Shown here piece by piece: positions 27,459 through 36,313 of a stretch of DNA of 64,000 bases. This DNA is from VFMC01 sp963791635 (GTDB lineage Bacteria; Actinomycetota; Acidimicrobiia; Acidimicrobiales; Ilumatobacteraceae), in assembly GCA_963791635.1 (NCBI GenBank), contig CAWBTC010000005.1, positions 1,612,001 to 1,676,000 on the forward strand. The letters run 5' to 3'. The translations under genes and the position numbers were made by a program. The first letter of the stretch is position 1, and each line of letters starts with the position of its first letter. The notes beneath the pieces were generated by a model. It did not search any database and was not told the origin of the DNA. It saw only the letters and a program-made list of their open reading frames with translations.

Positions 27459-28954
27459 ATGAGCAACGACCAACTCTTCGATCGCTTCGAGGCACTGACC
27501 TTCGACGACGTTGTGATCGTGCCGGGCTACAGCAACGTGCTGCCCGACTCGGTCGACACCACCGCTCGCTTCGCGGCCGACATCGAGCTCGCCGTTCCGC
27601 TCGTCTCCGCGGCGATGGACAAAGTCACCGAGGCACGCATGGCGATCGCGATCGGCGCGTGAAGGCGGCATCGGCACCATCCATCGCAACCTGTCGATCG
27701 CCGACCAGGCGGCCGAGGTGCAGAAGGTGAAGCGCAGTCAGAGCGGCATGATCACCGACCCGGTCACCCTCCATGCCGGTGCCACCCTCCACGACGCCGA
27801 GTCGCTGATGAACCGATTCCACTTCAGTGGCGTGCCGATCACCGACGACGCCGGCCGCCTGGTGGGCATCCTGACCAACCGCGACATCCGCTTCTGCGAG
27901 CCAGCCGACTACGACCGACCGGTGCAGAGAGTTCATGACGTCCGACGGGCTCGTCACCGCCGAGGTCGGCACGACCCTCGAGCAGGCCAAGCAGGTGCTG
28001 CAGAAGTACCGCATCGAGAAGCTGCCCCTCGTCGATGGCGATGGCTTCCTGCGCGGACTCATCACGGTGAAGGACATCCAGAAGCGCCAGGACTTCCCCA
28101 ACGCCACACGCGACGGTGCCGGCCGATTGCGCTGCGCAGCGGCAGTCGGCGTCGGTGCCGATCTCGAGGACCGAGTCGATGCGCTGAACGCGATGGCAGT
28201 CGACGCGATCGCGATCGACACCGCGCACGGTCATTCGGCCGGTGTGGTGAAGGCGATCGAGCGGATCAAGTCGAACTGGCCGCACCTGGCCGTCGTGGCC
28301 GGCAACGTCGTCACCGAAGAGGGTGTCGAGGCACTCCACGCTGCCGGTGCCGACGCGGTGAAGGTAGGTGTCGGCGCAGGTTCGATCTGCACGACTCGCG
28401 TCGTCAGCGGCGCCGGCATGCCTCAGCTGTCGGCGATCTGGTTCACGACACGACGTGCCAACGAGCTCGACATCCCCGTGATCGCCGATGGTGGCATCAC
28501 GTACTCGGGCGACATCGTGAAGGCGATCGCCGCTGGTGCATCGACCGTGATGCTCGGTTCGTTGTTGGCCGGCACTGACGAGAGCCCGGGCGAGATGGAG
28601 CTGATGGAGGGTCGGCGTTACAAGACCTACCGCGGCATGGGCTCGATGGGTGCGATGCAGGGCCTGGGCGCCGACCGCTACGCGTCGGGCCAGACCTCTG
28701 CGGTGGGCGCTGCCACCCGCAAGCTCGTGCCCGAAGGCGTCGAGGGTCGGGTGGCGTACGCCGGCACGCTCGGCGATGTGGTCTACCAGCTGGCCGGCGG
28801 CCTGCGCAGCGGCATGGGCTATGCCGGAGCAGGCACGCTCGACGCGCTTCGCAGCAGCGCCCGGTTCATGCGGGTGACGACGGCAGGCCGCAACGAGAGC
28901 CATCCGCACGACGTGACGATCACCAAAGAAGCGCCGAACTACCAGCGGATGTAG
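27459..28954 (+). CDS. guaB: Inosine-5'-monophosphate dehydrogenase (two frame breaks)
   Basis: IMP dehydrogenase, first step to GMP, about 498 residues. N-terminus LTFDDVVIVPGYSNVLP; a CBS pair follows (MITDPVTLHAGATLHDAESL and LVTAEVGTTLEQAKQVLQ); catalytic Cys in GAGSICTT; NAD/IMP loop IPVIADGGITYSGDI; flap segment YRGMGSMGAM. AGAAGGAG stands ahead of the ATG. Two +1 shifts are needed: near 27657, where the 0 frame meets TGA at 27660-27662 while the +1 frame continues REGGIGTIHRN, and near 27928, where CAG-AGA gives way to EFMTSDGLVTA. Conserved sequence resumes immediately after each, which points to indel errors or, less likely, recoding. Confidence 0.85.
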
Positions 28955-28998
28955 CCGACGCTCGAGTCGACGACGCTACGGCACTCGGTTCGACGACC

Positions 28999-29565
28999 TC
29001 AGTGACGTCGGCCGGTGAAGGCGAGCAGACGGGTCTGCAGATCGGCATCGTCCGCGACGGCGACCGCCTCACCGAACATGCCGCCAGCGCGGAGCTGCGC
29101 CGCCATGGGTTCGACGTTGCCGAGCGCTCGAGCCACGCAGTCGGGGTCGAGACGGTCGTCGACGCCCAGAGCGCGAGCGAGATCCCAGCTGTGCACCGTG
29201 GTGTCGGCGATGTTGAACCCGATCATGTCGTCCACCGCACTCGGACCGTTCCAGCTCTGCACCACACGACGCAGCGCTCCTGGCTGGTCGACAGCGGCGA
29301 GCACCCCGTCGCGCGCAGCGGCCCAGGCGGCGTATGGATCGTCGCCGGCATGACGATCCGGATCGACCATCGGGTTCATCGTCACCTCGGCGTCGTTGAT
29401 CAGCGCCTCGAAGTAGCGCTGGATCGCGAGCACATGACCCGCGACGTGTTTGGCGGTCCAGCCCTCGCACGGAGATGGTCGGTCCCAGTCGTCGGGGCCG
29501 GCCAGGCGAGCCACGTGGTCGAACCCGTAGAGGGCCTTGGTCCAGAGGCGGAGGTTGTCACTCAT
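28999..29565 (-). CDS. TIGR03086/mycothiol-dependent maleylpyruvate isomerase-like (DinB fold) protein
   Basis: 188 residues with the four-helix DinB-like organisation of actinobacterial TIGR03086 proteins. WDRPSPCEGWTAKHVAGHVLA carries the CxGW...H pattern, whose His is the first metal ligand; DTTVHSWDLARALG supplies the HxxDLAR second site. Family members use mycothiol or related thiols. ATG at 29565 removes a basic, unconserved upstream extension. Convergent with guaB. Confidence 0.8.
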   Translation of the reverse strand: MSDNLRLWTKALYGFDHVARLAGPDDWDRPSPCEGWTAKHVAGHVLAIQRYFEALINDAEVTMNPMVDPDRHAGDDPYAAWAAARDGVLAAVDQPGALRRVVQSWNGPSAVDDMIGFNIADTTVHSWDLARALGVDDRLDPDCVARALGNVEPMAAQLRAGGMFGEAVAVADDADLQTRLLAFTGRRH

Positions 29566-29605
29566 GAGCGGGACACTAGGCCGCTGCGTCTGGCACGCTG
29601 GACGG

Positions 29606-29863
29606 GTGCGCCGCTCCATCGACGACTACCCCTTCACCACCGCCGACCTCCCCGAGAGCGACGACGAGCTGCAGCAGCTGTCGTGGGCCGTGGCGATCAG
29701 CGACGACTACGACGACGCCCAGCCCCGCGTGGTGCTCACCGTCGAAGAAGTCGGTGCGCCGGGCGAGGGTCTGATCGCCCACATGACCGGCGAGCACGCC
29801 CGCCGCCTCCGGCTGGCTCTCCGGGATGCGCTGCGTGAGATCGGCGAGGACCCCGGCCCCTGA
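29606..29863 (+). CDS. Small conserved-looking hypothetical protein
   Basis: 85-residue acidic protein from a GTG start, with RSIDDYPFTTADLPESDDEL at the N-terminus and a helix RLRLALRDALREIGEDPG at the end. Divergent from the maleylpyruvate isomerase-like gene by 40 bases. No transmembrane segment. I do not recognise a characterised family; good codon structure supports it being real. Confidence 0.55.
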   Translation: MRRSIDDYPFTTADLPESDDELQQLSWAVAISDDYDDAQPRVVLTVEEVGAPGEGLIAHMTGEHARRLRLALRDALREIGEDPGP

Positions 29864-29907
29864 TCACGATCGATTCGGTTCAGGGCGATGCTGCGAAGCA
29901 CCATCCG

Positions 29908-30963
29908 TCAGCATGGGCAGAGGTGAGGCAGGTCGAATCCGAAAGACGTCCCGTCGACGGGACCATCGGGCCGACACCTGCCGGGGCCACCGAGAAGACT
30001 CCGTCCTCGGACCTCGCGATCCTGCGCGGCAGACCCGCCCGCGTCTCGCAGCACGGCGCCGTCGTTCCAGACGACGTCGAAGTCTGGCGCGAGGTCGCCC
30101 GAAGACCCGCATGTGGCCCTGCCGTCGACGAGAACGAGACACATGTCCCCGGCTGGGCCGGCCTGCGCCTGGACCACCGTGGACCAGGGTCGACCGGGGA
30201 CCGCTTCGCTGCTCGTCCATGCGACGGCAAATCGGTTGTCAGGTTGCCGAACGAGAACGTCGGCCGTGCCGGCGTCGGTCACGACGGCGATCGGGCCTGA
30301 TCGGAACGACAACTGCACGAAGCCCTTCGCTCGACCAGTCGTCGGAACGTGCGTGATGTCGTTCGGCGACGGAGGCGCCATCGGAGTCCAGCACGACACA
30401 TCACCGTCGGCCTCGATCGCGGAGAAACCCGCATCGTTTCCGAACCCGACGATGTCCACGATCGGCTCGCCCAGCGGGATCTCGAACGCGCCGAACTGTG
30501 GATAGGAGCACGCCACACTTCCGTCGGTTCTGAGCGCGCACACCTGTCCCTGGGCACGAGCGATCTCGACGAGGGTCCCAGAGATCGGGAATCCGACACC
30601 GGAGGCATAGACATACGGAGTCAGTCCTCCTCGGAGCCAGCACACGATGTTGCTGTCCTCTGACAGAGCGCATCCGGTTGTCGCCTGGCTCGACAACGCA
30701 AGCTGCCTCGTCTGACGGGGGTCGACGAACGTGCCCGTGCAGGCCAGAGCGGCGCTCGACGTCGACGGGCCGGGGAACCAGCCGACGACGTCGACCACCA
30801 GGTGCGCGCCGGTGTTGACGAACAGCGCCACGCGACCGCTCGCATCCACCGGCGAACTGGAGCACTCCTGCGCAAGTTGACTGTCGGCCAGGCTAGCCCT
30901 CGGGACGAGCGGCCCGTTGTCATGCGACCCACAGAACGCGAGCTGCAGCCGACGACGCAGCAC
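29908..30963 (-). CDS. RCC1-like repeat protein, probably N-terminally truncated
   Basis: 351 residues from a GTG start. It has no signal peptide and begins inside the tail of a VDVVG-type domain (FVNTGAHLVVDVVGWF), which in intact proteins is preceded by ~100 more residues and an export signal. After it come RCC1-like units with recurring CALxxDGxVxC patterns (QVCALRTDGSVACSYP; FSAIEADGDVSCW; DMCLVLVDGRATC). The last ~60 residues are Arg-rich and atypical. It may be a remnant of a larger secreted beta-propeller protein. Divergent from the nitrite/sulfite reductase. Confidence 0.5.
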   Translation of the reverse strand: MLRRRLQLAFCGSHDNGPLVPRASLADSQLAQECSSSPVDASGRVALFVNTGAHLVVDVVGWFPGPSTSSAALACTGTFVDPRQTRQLALSSQATTGCALSEDSNIVCWLRGGLTPYVYASGVGFPISGTLVEIARAQGQVCALRTDGSVACSYPQFGAFEIPLGEPIVDIVGFGNDAGFSAIEADGDVSCWTPMAPPSPNDITHVPTTGRAKGFVQLSFRSGPIAVVTDAGTADVLVRQPDNRFAVAWTSSEAVPGRPWSTVVQAQAGPAGDMCLVLVDGRATCGSSGDLAPDFDVVWNDGAVLRDAGGSAAQDREVRGRSLLGGPGRCRPDGPVDGTSFGFDLPHLCPC

Positions 30964-31067
30964 TCGGCGCGTTCACACCTGTCGCTCGGACCCGCCGACG
31001 TGTATTGTTGACCGAGCCGATCATCTTTATCGGCAACATCGACCCGCCGTTCCCACTGGAGGCTCGT

Positions 31068-32859
31068 ATGGGCATCACCCCCGTCGTGCAGGCAGCACGT
31101 GATCTGATCGACGAGCAGCACCGCGACATCGAACGGTTCGAACGCGCCATCAGCCAGTACCTCGCAGGTGAGATCCCTGAGGACGTCTTCCGCGTGATGC
31201 GCCTCAACAACGGCGTCTATGGCCAGCGCCAGGGCGGCACCAACCAGATGGTGCGGATCAAGCTTCCTGCGGGCACGATCACGCCAGACCAGCTCGACCT
31301 CATGGGTCGATTGTCGGAGGAGTACTCGCGGGGCTGGGGCCACATCACGACGCGCCAGAACGTGCAGGTTCACTACGTGGAGCTCACCAAGGTGCCCGAG
31401 GTGATGCGCGAGCTCGCCAAGGTCGGCCTCACAAGTCGCGAGGCGTGCGGCGACACCGTTCGCAACGTGATGGCCTGCCACCTTGCAGGCGCGTGCCCGC
31501 ACGAGGTGCTCGACGTCACCCCGTGGGCCGAGGCCGCGTTCGAACACTTCGTGCGCAATCCGCTCGGCCAACGACTCCCGCGCAAGTTCAAGATCAACTT
31601 CTCGGGCTGCAGCACCGACTGCGGTCAGGCGATGTTCAACGACGCCGGGGTGATCGCGACCACCCGCACCCTCGACGACGGCACGGTCGAGCAAGGTTTC
31701 CGCGTCTACCTCGCCGGCGGTCTCGGCGCGACCCCGCACCCAGCCCTCGCGCTCGAGGAGTTCACCACTCGTGAGGACCTGCTGCCCACGATCGAGGCCA
31801 TCCTGAGGGTGTTCGAACAGACCGGCAACCGCGACAACAAGCTCCGCGCCCGCATCAAGTGGGTCGTCGATCAACTCGGCATCGACGAGGTGCGCCGCCG
31901 CGTGGTGAAGATCCGCCACACGCTGCCGGCCTCGTCGTCATGGCCCGGCGGCATCCCGGCGATCGTGGCGAAGCTCGGCGACGCACCAGCCGGCAAGAGC
32001 ACGACGGTCGAATCGACCGCGGTCGGCCATGGCGTCGCCGTCAGCCTCACGCCCCGCGATCCCTACGCCCGCTGGCTCGCCAGCAGCGTCGTGCGCGGCG
32101 CCGCCAATGGCACGGTGTCGGCTGTTGCGTATGCAGCGCTCGGTGACATCACCGCATCGCAGTTCCGCTCGCTGGCCTCCATCCAGCGCGAGCTGGGTGC
32201 CGACGTGCGCCTCAGCAACCGCCAGAACGTCGTGTTCCGCGGCCTCACCGAGAGCCAGTTGCCCACCCTGTACGCACGACTCGAGGCGATCGGCATGGCC
32301 CGTCCCGGTGCCGAGCTGGCCCGTGACGTCGTGGCCTGCCCGGGCGCCGATACCTGCAACATCGCAGTCACCCAGTCGCGCGGTCTCGCCAAGGCAATCG
32401 GTGATGCGCTCGAAGCAGAGGGCCTCGCCGAGGTGGGCGGCGTGCGGATCAACATCTCCGGCTGCACCAACAGCTGCGGCCAGCACCACGCCAGCGACAT
32501 CGGGTTCTTCGGTGCCGAGCGGCGCGCCCACGGTCGTTCGGCCCCCGGCTACCAGATGCTGCTCGGCGGCTACGTCGGCCAGGAGCAGATCAACTTCGGC
32601 GAGAAGGCGACGCGCCTGCCTGCCAAGGCCGCACCGCAGGCCGTCGTGCGTGTCGTTCGGCAGTTCGCCGACGAGCGCACCGCCGGTGAGAGCTTCCGTG
32701 GCTGGATGGATCGCGGCGGGCGGCGCCGATGCGATCGGCCAGACCCTGAAGGACCTCGATGTGTTCCCCACCTTCGACGACGCCCCCGACTACTACAGCG
32801 ACTTCGACGAGACCAGCCCGTTCGTCGCCGAAGTCGGCGACTCGGAGTGCGCCGTCTGA
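31068..32859 (+). CDS. Siroheme nitrite/sulfite reductase (one frame break)
   Basis: Ferredoxin-type siroheme [4Fe-4S] reductase of the NirA/CysI family, ~597 residues, reducing nitrite or sulfite by six electrons. Duplicated ferrite-reductase halves are visible: GHITTRQNVQVHYVE and RLSNRQNVVFRG. Cluster ligands in the second half are C424, C430 (CPGADTC) and C466, C470 (GCTNSCG). The first half also keeps C137, C143 and C181, C185. TGGAGG precedes the ATG at 31068. One extra base near 32715 breaks the frame; the 3' part continues as AGGADAIGQTLKDLDVF to the TGA at 32859. Nitrite versus sulfite cannot be decided here. Confidence 0.85.
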
Positions 32860-32890
32860 TCTGAGCGACAGCCCGCCAGCAGTGATCGGC

Positions 32891-32958
32891 GGCGGTGATC
32901 GACTCGGGGCGGTGATCGACTCGGGGCGGTGATCGACTCGGGGCGGTGATCGACTCGA
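32891..32958. repeat. 17-bp tandem repeat, four copies
   Basis: GGCGGTGATCGACTCGG repeats head-to-tail at 32891, 32908, 32925 and 32942 (last base changed), with a partial copy upstream. It fills the gap between the reductase and the DUF4202 gene, a VNTR-like array. Confidence 0.85.
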
Positions 32959-33026
32959 TGACCCAACGGACCTTGACACGTTGTTGATGCGACATCTCGA
33001 CGGTTCCACGGTCCCCTAGTCTCGAC

Positions 33027-33614
33027 GTGGTGAACGAGCGCTACGCCGCTGCCGTCGCGGCGATCGATGCAGCAAACGCGGGCGACCCGACGCGCATCGT
33101 CGTGCGCGGCGACGAGGTGCCGCTCGCTCAGGTGCACGGAACGCTTGCGGCCGAGTGGGTCGTCGACCTGCATCCCGACGCCCCCGAGACCTGGTTGCTC
33201 GCCGCTCGGGCACATCACCTGAGGCGCTGGGAGCTCCCACGCACGTCGTACGACACCGGCCGCGCTGGCTACTTGGCGTGGAAGCGCGACCAACGTCGCC
33301 GACACGCCGACGACGCCGGGACGCTTCTCGCCGAGCTGGGCTACGACACGGCCACGATCGCGCGTGTTCAAGCCCTCGTCCGGCGCGACAACATGGCCGT
33401 CGACGAAGGGGCACAGGCGATCGAGGATGCTGCCTGCCTGGCCTTCGTCGAGACCCAACTGGCCGAGGTGGCCACCAGACTCGACCGAGCGCGGCTGATC
33501 GAGGTGCTCCGCAAGACCGCCAGGAAGATGACCCCGGCCGGTGCTGCGGCGATCGGGCGCATCCCACTCGGCAGCGATGAGCAGGCGCTGTTGCACGAGG
33601 CGCTCGAATCGTGA
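33027..33614 (+). CDS. DUF4202 family protein
   Basis: 195 residues matching the DUF4202 pattern: RYAAAVAAIDAANAGDP, the LAARAHHLRRWELPR block with paired His, a second region LVRRDNMAVDEGAQAIEDAACLAFVE, and the tail RKTARKMT. The His/Asp distribution resembles HD-like helical hydrolases, but activity is unknown. Two adjacent GTG codons (33027, 33030) are possible starts. Its stop overlaps the deaminase GTG (GTGA), so both are cotranscribed, and both follow the nitrite/sulfite reductase on the same strand. Confidence 0.75.
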   Translation: MVNERYAAAVAAIDAANAGDPTRIVVRGDEVPLAQVHGTLAAEWVVDLHPDAPETWLLAARAHHLRRWELPRTSYDTGRAGYLAWKRDQRRRHADDAGTLLAELGYDTATIARVQALVRRDNMAVDEGAQAIEDAACLAFVETQLAEVATRLDRARLIEVLRKTARKMTPAGAAAIGRIPLGSDEQALLHEALES

Positions 33615-34225
33615 GCTTCCCGCCGCAGCTCCGTCGATGTCTCGAACTCGCCTGGGAGGCCTATTGCGCCGGGAGCTTCCCGGTGGGTGCAGTGATCTGT
33701 GATCCGTCGGGAGCGGTCGTGGCGGAGGGCCGGAACCGCATCGGCGAGGCAGACGCCCCGCCCGGTCGGCTCCGCAACACCGGCCTCGCCCATGCCGAGA
33801 TGGATGCGCTCGCACAACTGCACATGGGCGACTACGCCGACCACGTGCTGTACACGTCGCTCGAGCCATGCCTGCTATGTCGGTCGGCGATCACGATGGC
33901 CCATGTCGGCACCGTGCACTTCCTCGCAGCCGACAGCCTGTGCGATGGCCTCGACCGCATCCGCGAGATCAACGGCCATGCATCTCGCCGGTATCCCACG
34001 ATGCATGGCCCGTACCCGAGCCTGGAGAGCGAGATCGCCGCCGTGCTCCCCATGGCCGTGCTGATGGCGTTCAACCCCACAGGCGACACCGGCGTCCACT
34101 ATCGGCAGTGGGCCCCCCACCACGCCGCGGCCGCCGACCGCATCGTCGCCCGGAACGCGTGGCCATCGCGCGACCTCGACGTGGACTCGATGATCGAGTC
34201 GCTCGGTGTGTTGCTCACCGGCTGA
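33611..34225 (+). CDS. Cytidine/deoxycytidylate-type zinc deaminase
   Basis: 204 residues with the zinc deaminase signature: HAEMDAL (HAE) and PCLLC (PCxxC), separated as in nucleoside, guanine and tRNA-adenosine deaminases. GSFPVGAVICDPSG is the usual first strand. The C-terminal ~90 residues are longer than in TadA and contain an aromatic-rich stretch (YRQWAPHH), so the substrate is probably a small nucleobase or nucleoside. GTG start overlaps the DUF4202 stop. Confidence 0.8.
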   Translation: MSFPPQLRRCLELAWEAYCAGSFPVGAVICDPSGAVVAEGRNRIGEADAPPGRLRNTGLAHAEMDALAQLHMGDYADHVLYTSLEPCLLCRSAITMAHVGTVHFLAADSLCDGLDRIREINGHASRRYPTMHGPYPSLESEIAAVLPMAVLMAFNPTGDTGVHYRQWAPHHAAAADRIVARNAWPSRDLDVDSMIESLGVLLTG

Positions 34226-34242
34226 CCTGTGCCCGATCGGGG

Positions 34243-35085
34243 TCAGACCCTGGGGGCGATCGCGTTCCCCGGCAGGTCTCCGTCCGGGTGCAACGCCGAC
34301 TGGAAGCGACGCATGCCGGCGAGCCAGCGATCGCGATCGGTGGCCTTGCGCTGGACGTAGGTGGCCACCTCGGGGTGAGGCAGGACGAGGAACCGCTCGT
34401 CGCGGATCGCTTCGACGCACATCCGGGCGACGTCGTCCGGTTCGAGCACCCCGTCACCACTGGCGACGCCGCCCTCGAAGGTCGCGTCACCATCTCGATC
34501 GTTCTCGAAGTCCGGGCTGTTCTGGACGATGTTGGTGCGCACGGCCTGCGGGCACAGGACGGACACGCGGATGCCCTGGTGATGATGCGTGATCGCCAGC
34601 CACTCGCCGAGCGATACCGCCGCAGCCTTCGTGATCGAGTACGCCATCGAGCCGATCTGAGTGATCAGCCCCGCTGCCGATGCCGTGTTGAGCAGGTAGC
34701 CCTCGCCTCGGGCGATCATCGACGGGAGCACCGCACGGGCCGCGTAGATGTGCGCCATGCAGTGCACCTCCCACATCCGTTGGATCGCATCGTTCGAATC
34801 CTCGAGACCCGCCGAGGTGACGAACCCGGCGTTCGACACGAAGAGATCGATCGGCCCGTGCTCCTCCTCGATCGCATCGGTCATTCGAACCAGAGCGGCT
34901 TCGTCGCGAACATCGAGACCGACCGCCGTGCCGCCGATGTCGCTTGCCACCCGCTCGGCCTGATCACGATGCAGGTCGGCCACGACCACGTGTCGCGCTC
35001 GTTCTGCGTGAGCGGCGCGGGCGATCGCCTCGCCGATGCCCGACCCTGCGCCGGTGACCACGACGACACGATCCGTCAGTTCCAT
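34243..35085 (-). CDS. Short-chain dehydrogenase/reductase
   Basis: 280 residues, classical SDR: GAGSGIG cofactor motif, ADLHRDQ acidic NAD/NADP selector, SNAGF, catalytic Ser in NTASAAG and YSITK. An N-terminal ATG is directly before the first strand. C-terminal ~40 residues (VATYVQRKATDRDRW) extend beyond the catalytic core, as in SDRs of many actinobacteria. Follows the MFS gene by 34 bases on the same strand, so it may belong to that operon. Substrate unknown. Confidence 0.85.
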   Translation of the reverse strand: MELTDRVVVVTGAGSGIGEAIARAAHAERARHVVVADLHRDQAERVASDIGGTAVGLDVRDEAALVRMTDAIEEEHGPIDLFVSNAGFVTSAGLEDSNDAIQRMWEVHCMAHIYAARAVLPSMIARGEGYLLNTASAAGLITQIGSMAYSITKAAAVSLGEWLAITHHHQGIRVSVLCPQAVRTNIVQNSPDFENDRDGDATFEGGVASGDGVLEPDDVARMCVEAIRDERFLVLPHPEVATYVQRKATDRDRWLAGMRRFQSALHPDGDLPGNAIAPRV

Positions 35086-35119
35086 CGCGCCAGGGTAGAA
35101 CCTGGCGTCAACCCGACTC

Positions 35120-36313
35120 TCAGGCAGCGGTGGCGTCGGTGCCCGGTTCGCGCAAGCTGATCGCGACGATCAGGCCGCACGTCGCGACGATGGCCGGCAC
35201 GCCGTAGCTCCAACGGAATCCTGCCGCGTCGGCGATCGAACCGACGGCCGGGCCGGCGATCGCGTTGCCGAGGTCGTTGAAGCTCAAGAACACACCGAGT
35301 ACTTGGCCGCGGTGTTCGTCCGGTGCACGAGCGACAGCCAGCGCCGTCAATGCCGGGAACACGGCCCCGAAGCCGATGCCGAGCATCGCGATCGCAACAA
35401 ATGGCACCCACGTCGCCCAGGCCACGGCCATCAACAGATGACCGAGCGCGAACACCGCCAGCCCTGGGATCGCCACCGCCACGTACCCGAAGCGATCAGC
35501 GAGGCGTCCGCTGAACACGCGCACGAGCAGCGCACTGCACGCGTAGGTGAAGAACAACGCGCCAGATGATCCGATGCCGACCTCGCGCGAGTACGACGGC
35601 AGGAAGGCCACCACGCACGAGTAGCCGAGCCCGGCACACAGTTGCGCCACACCCGGCCGGAGCACCACCCGCTGGAGTTGGCGCATCGACGGCCGCGGCG
35701 CCTGGAGTCCGCTTCGTTCGCCCAGCGTCTCGGGCAGTCGAGTCGAAGCGAGGAGTGCGACTCCGTGGAGGGCAGCCGCCGCAAGCCAGGGCCAGTGCGT
35801 ACCGCGGTCGAACAGGAACTCGCCGATGAACGGTCCGAACGCAAAGCCGAGGTAGATCATCAGGCTCAGCCGGGCAACGGCAGAGGCCCGCTGTACCGGT
35901 GGCGCCATGTCGGTCGCCACGACTGCGCAGGCCGTGTAGTACGTGCTGCCGAACGCACCCTGCAGCAGGCGCACCAGAATCACCGCCCACACCGCGTTCG
36001 CGAACTCCAATCCGACCGCAAGCAACGCCATTGCCAGCAGCGGCCACACCAGGAACGGGCGGCGACCGATGCGATCCATCACGCGGCCGACGATCGGGCG
36101 GGTCAGCAGCGCTGCCGCGAAGAAGATGGTGGTGGCGGTCCCGACGGCTGCACTCGAACCACCGAGCTCTTCCTTCACGTACCGAGGGACGGACGCGAGC
36201 AGGATGCCGATCGCGAGGAAGTTGAACGCAACCGAGGCATCGAGCCAACGACGTGTGCCCGCCGCAGCTTTCACACGATCCGGAGCAACCGAGCTGAGCG
36301 CCCGCTCGCTCAC
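35120..36313 (-). CDS. Major facilitator superfamily transporter
   Basis: 397 residues with twelve hydrophobic helices. The loop 2-3 signature is GRVMDRIGRRPF and the related loop 8-9 is GRLADRFGYVAV, both hallmarks of drug/metabolite:proton antiporters. GTG start overlaps the CoxE-type gene stop as GTGA, implying cotranscription with the MoxR/CoxE pair. Substrate cannot be told. Confidence 0.88.
   Translation of the reverse strand: MSERALSSVAPDRVKAAAGTRRWLDASVAFNFLAIGILLASVPRYVKEELGGSSAAVGTATTIFFAAALLTRPIVGRVMDRIGRRPFLVWPLLAMALLAVGLEFANAVWAVILVRLLQGAFGSTYYTACAVVATDMAPPVQRASAVARLSLMIYLGFAFGPFIGEFLFDRGTHWPWLAAAALHGVALLASTRLPETLGERSGLQAPRPSMRQLQRVVLRPGVAQLCAGLGYSCVVAFLPSYSREVGIGSSGALFFTYACSALLVRVFSGRLADRFGYVAVAIPGLAVFALGHLLMAVAWATWVPFVAIAMLGIGFGAVFPALTALAVARAPDEHRGQVLGVFLSFNDLGNAIAGPAVGSIADAAGFRWSYGVPAIVATCGLIVAISLREPGTDATAA

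Noticed and set aside
27657..27665. Selenocysteine at the TGA in guaB.
   Set aside because: Reading through the TGA in the same frame gives no IMP dehydrogenase sequence; only the +1 frame continues the protein.
32891..32958. CRISPR or attachment site.
   Set aside because: Head-to-tail 17-bp copies without spacers, and no integrase nearby.
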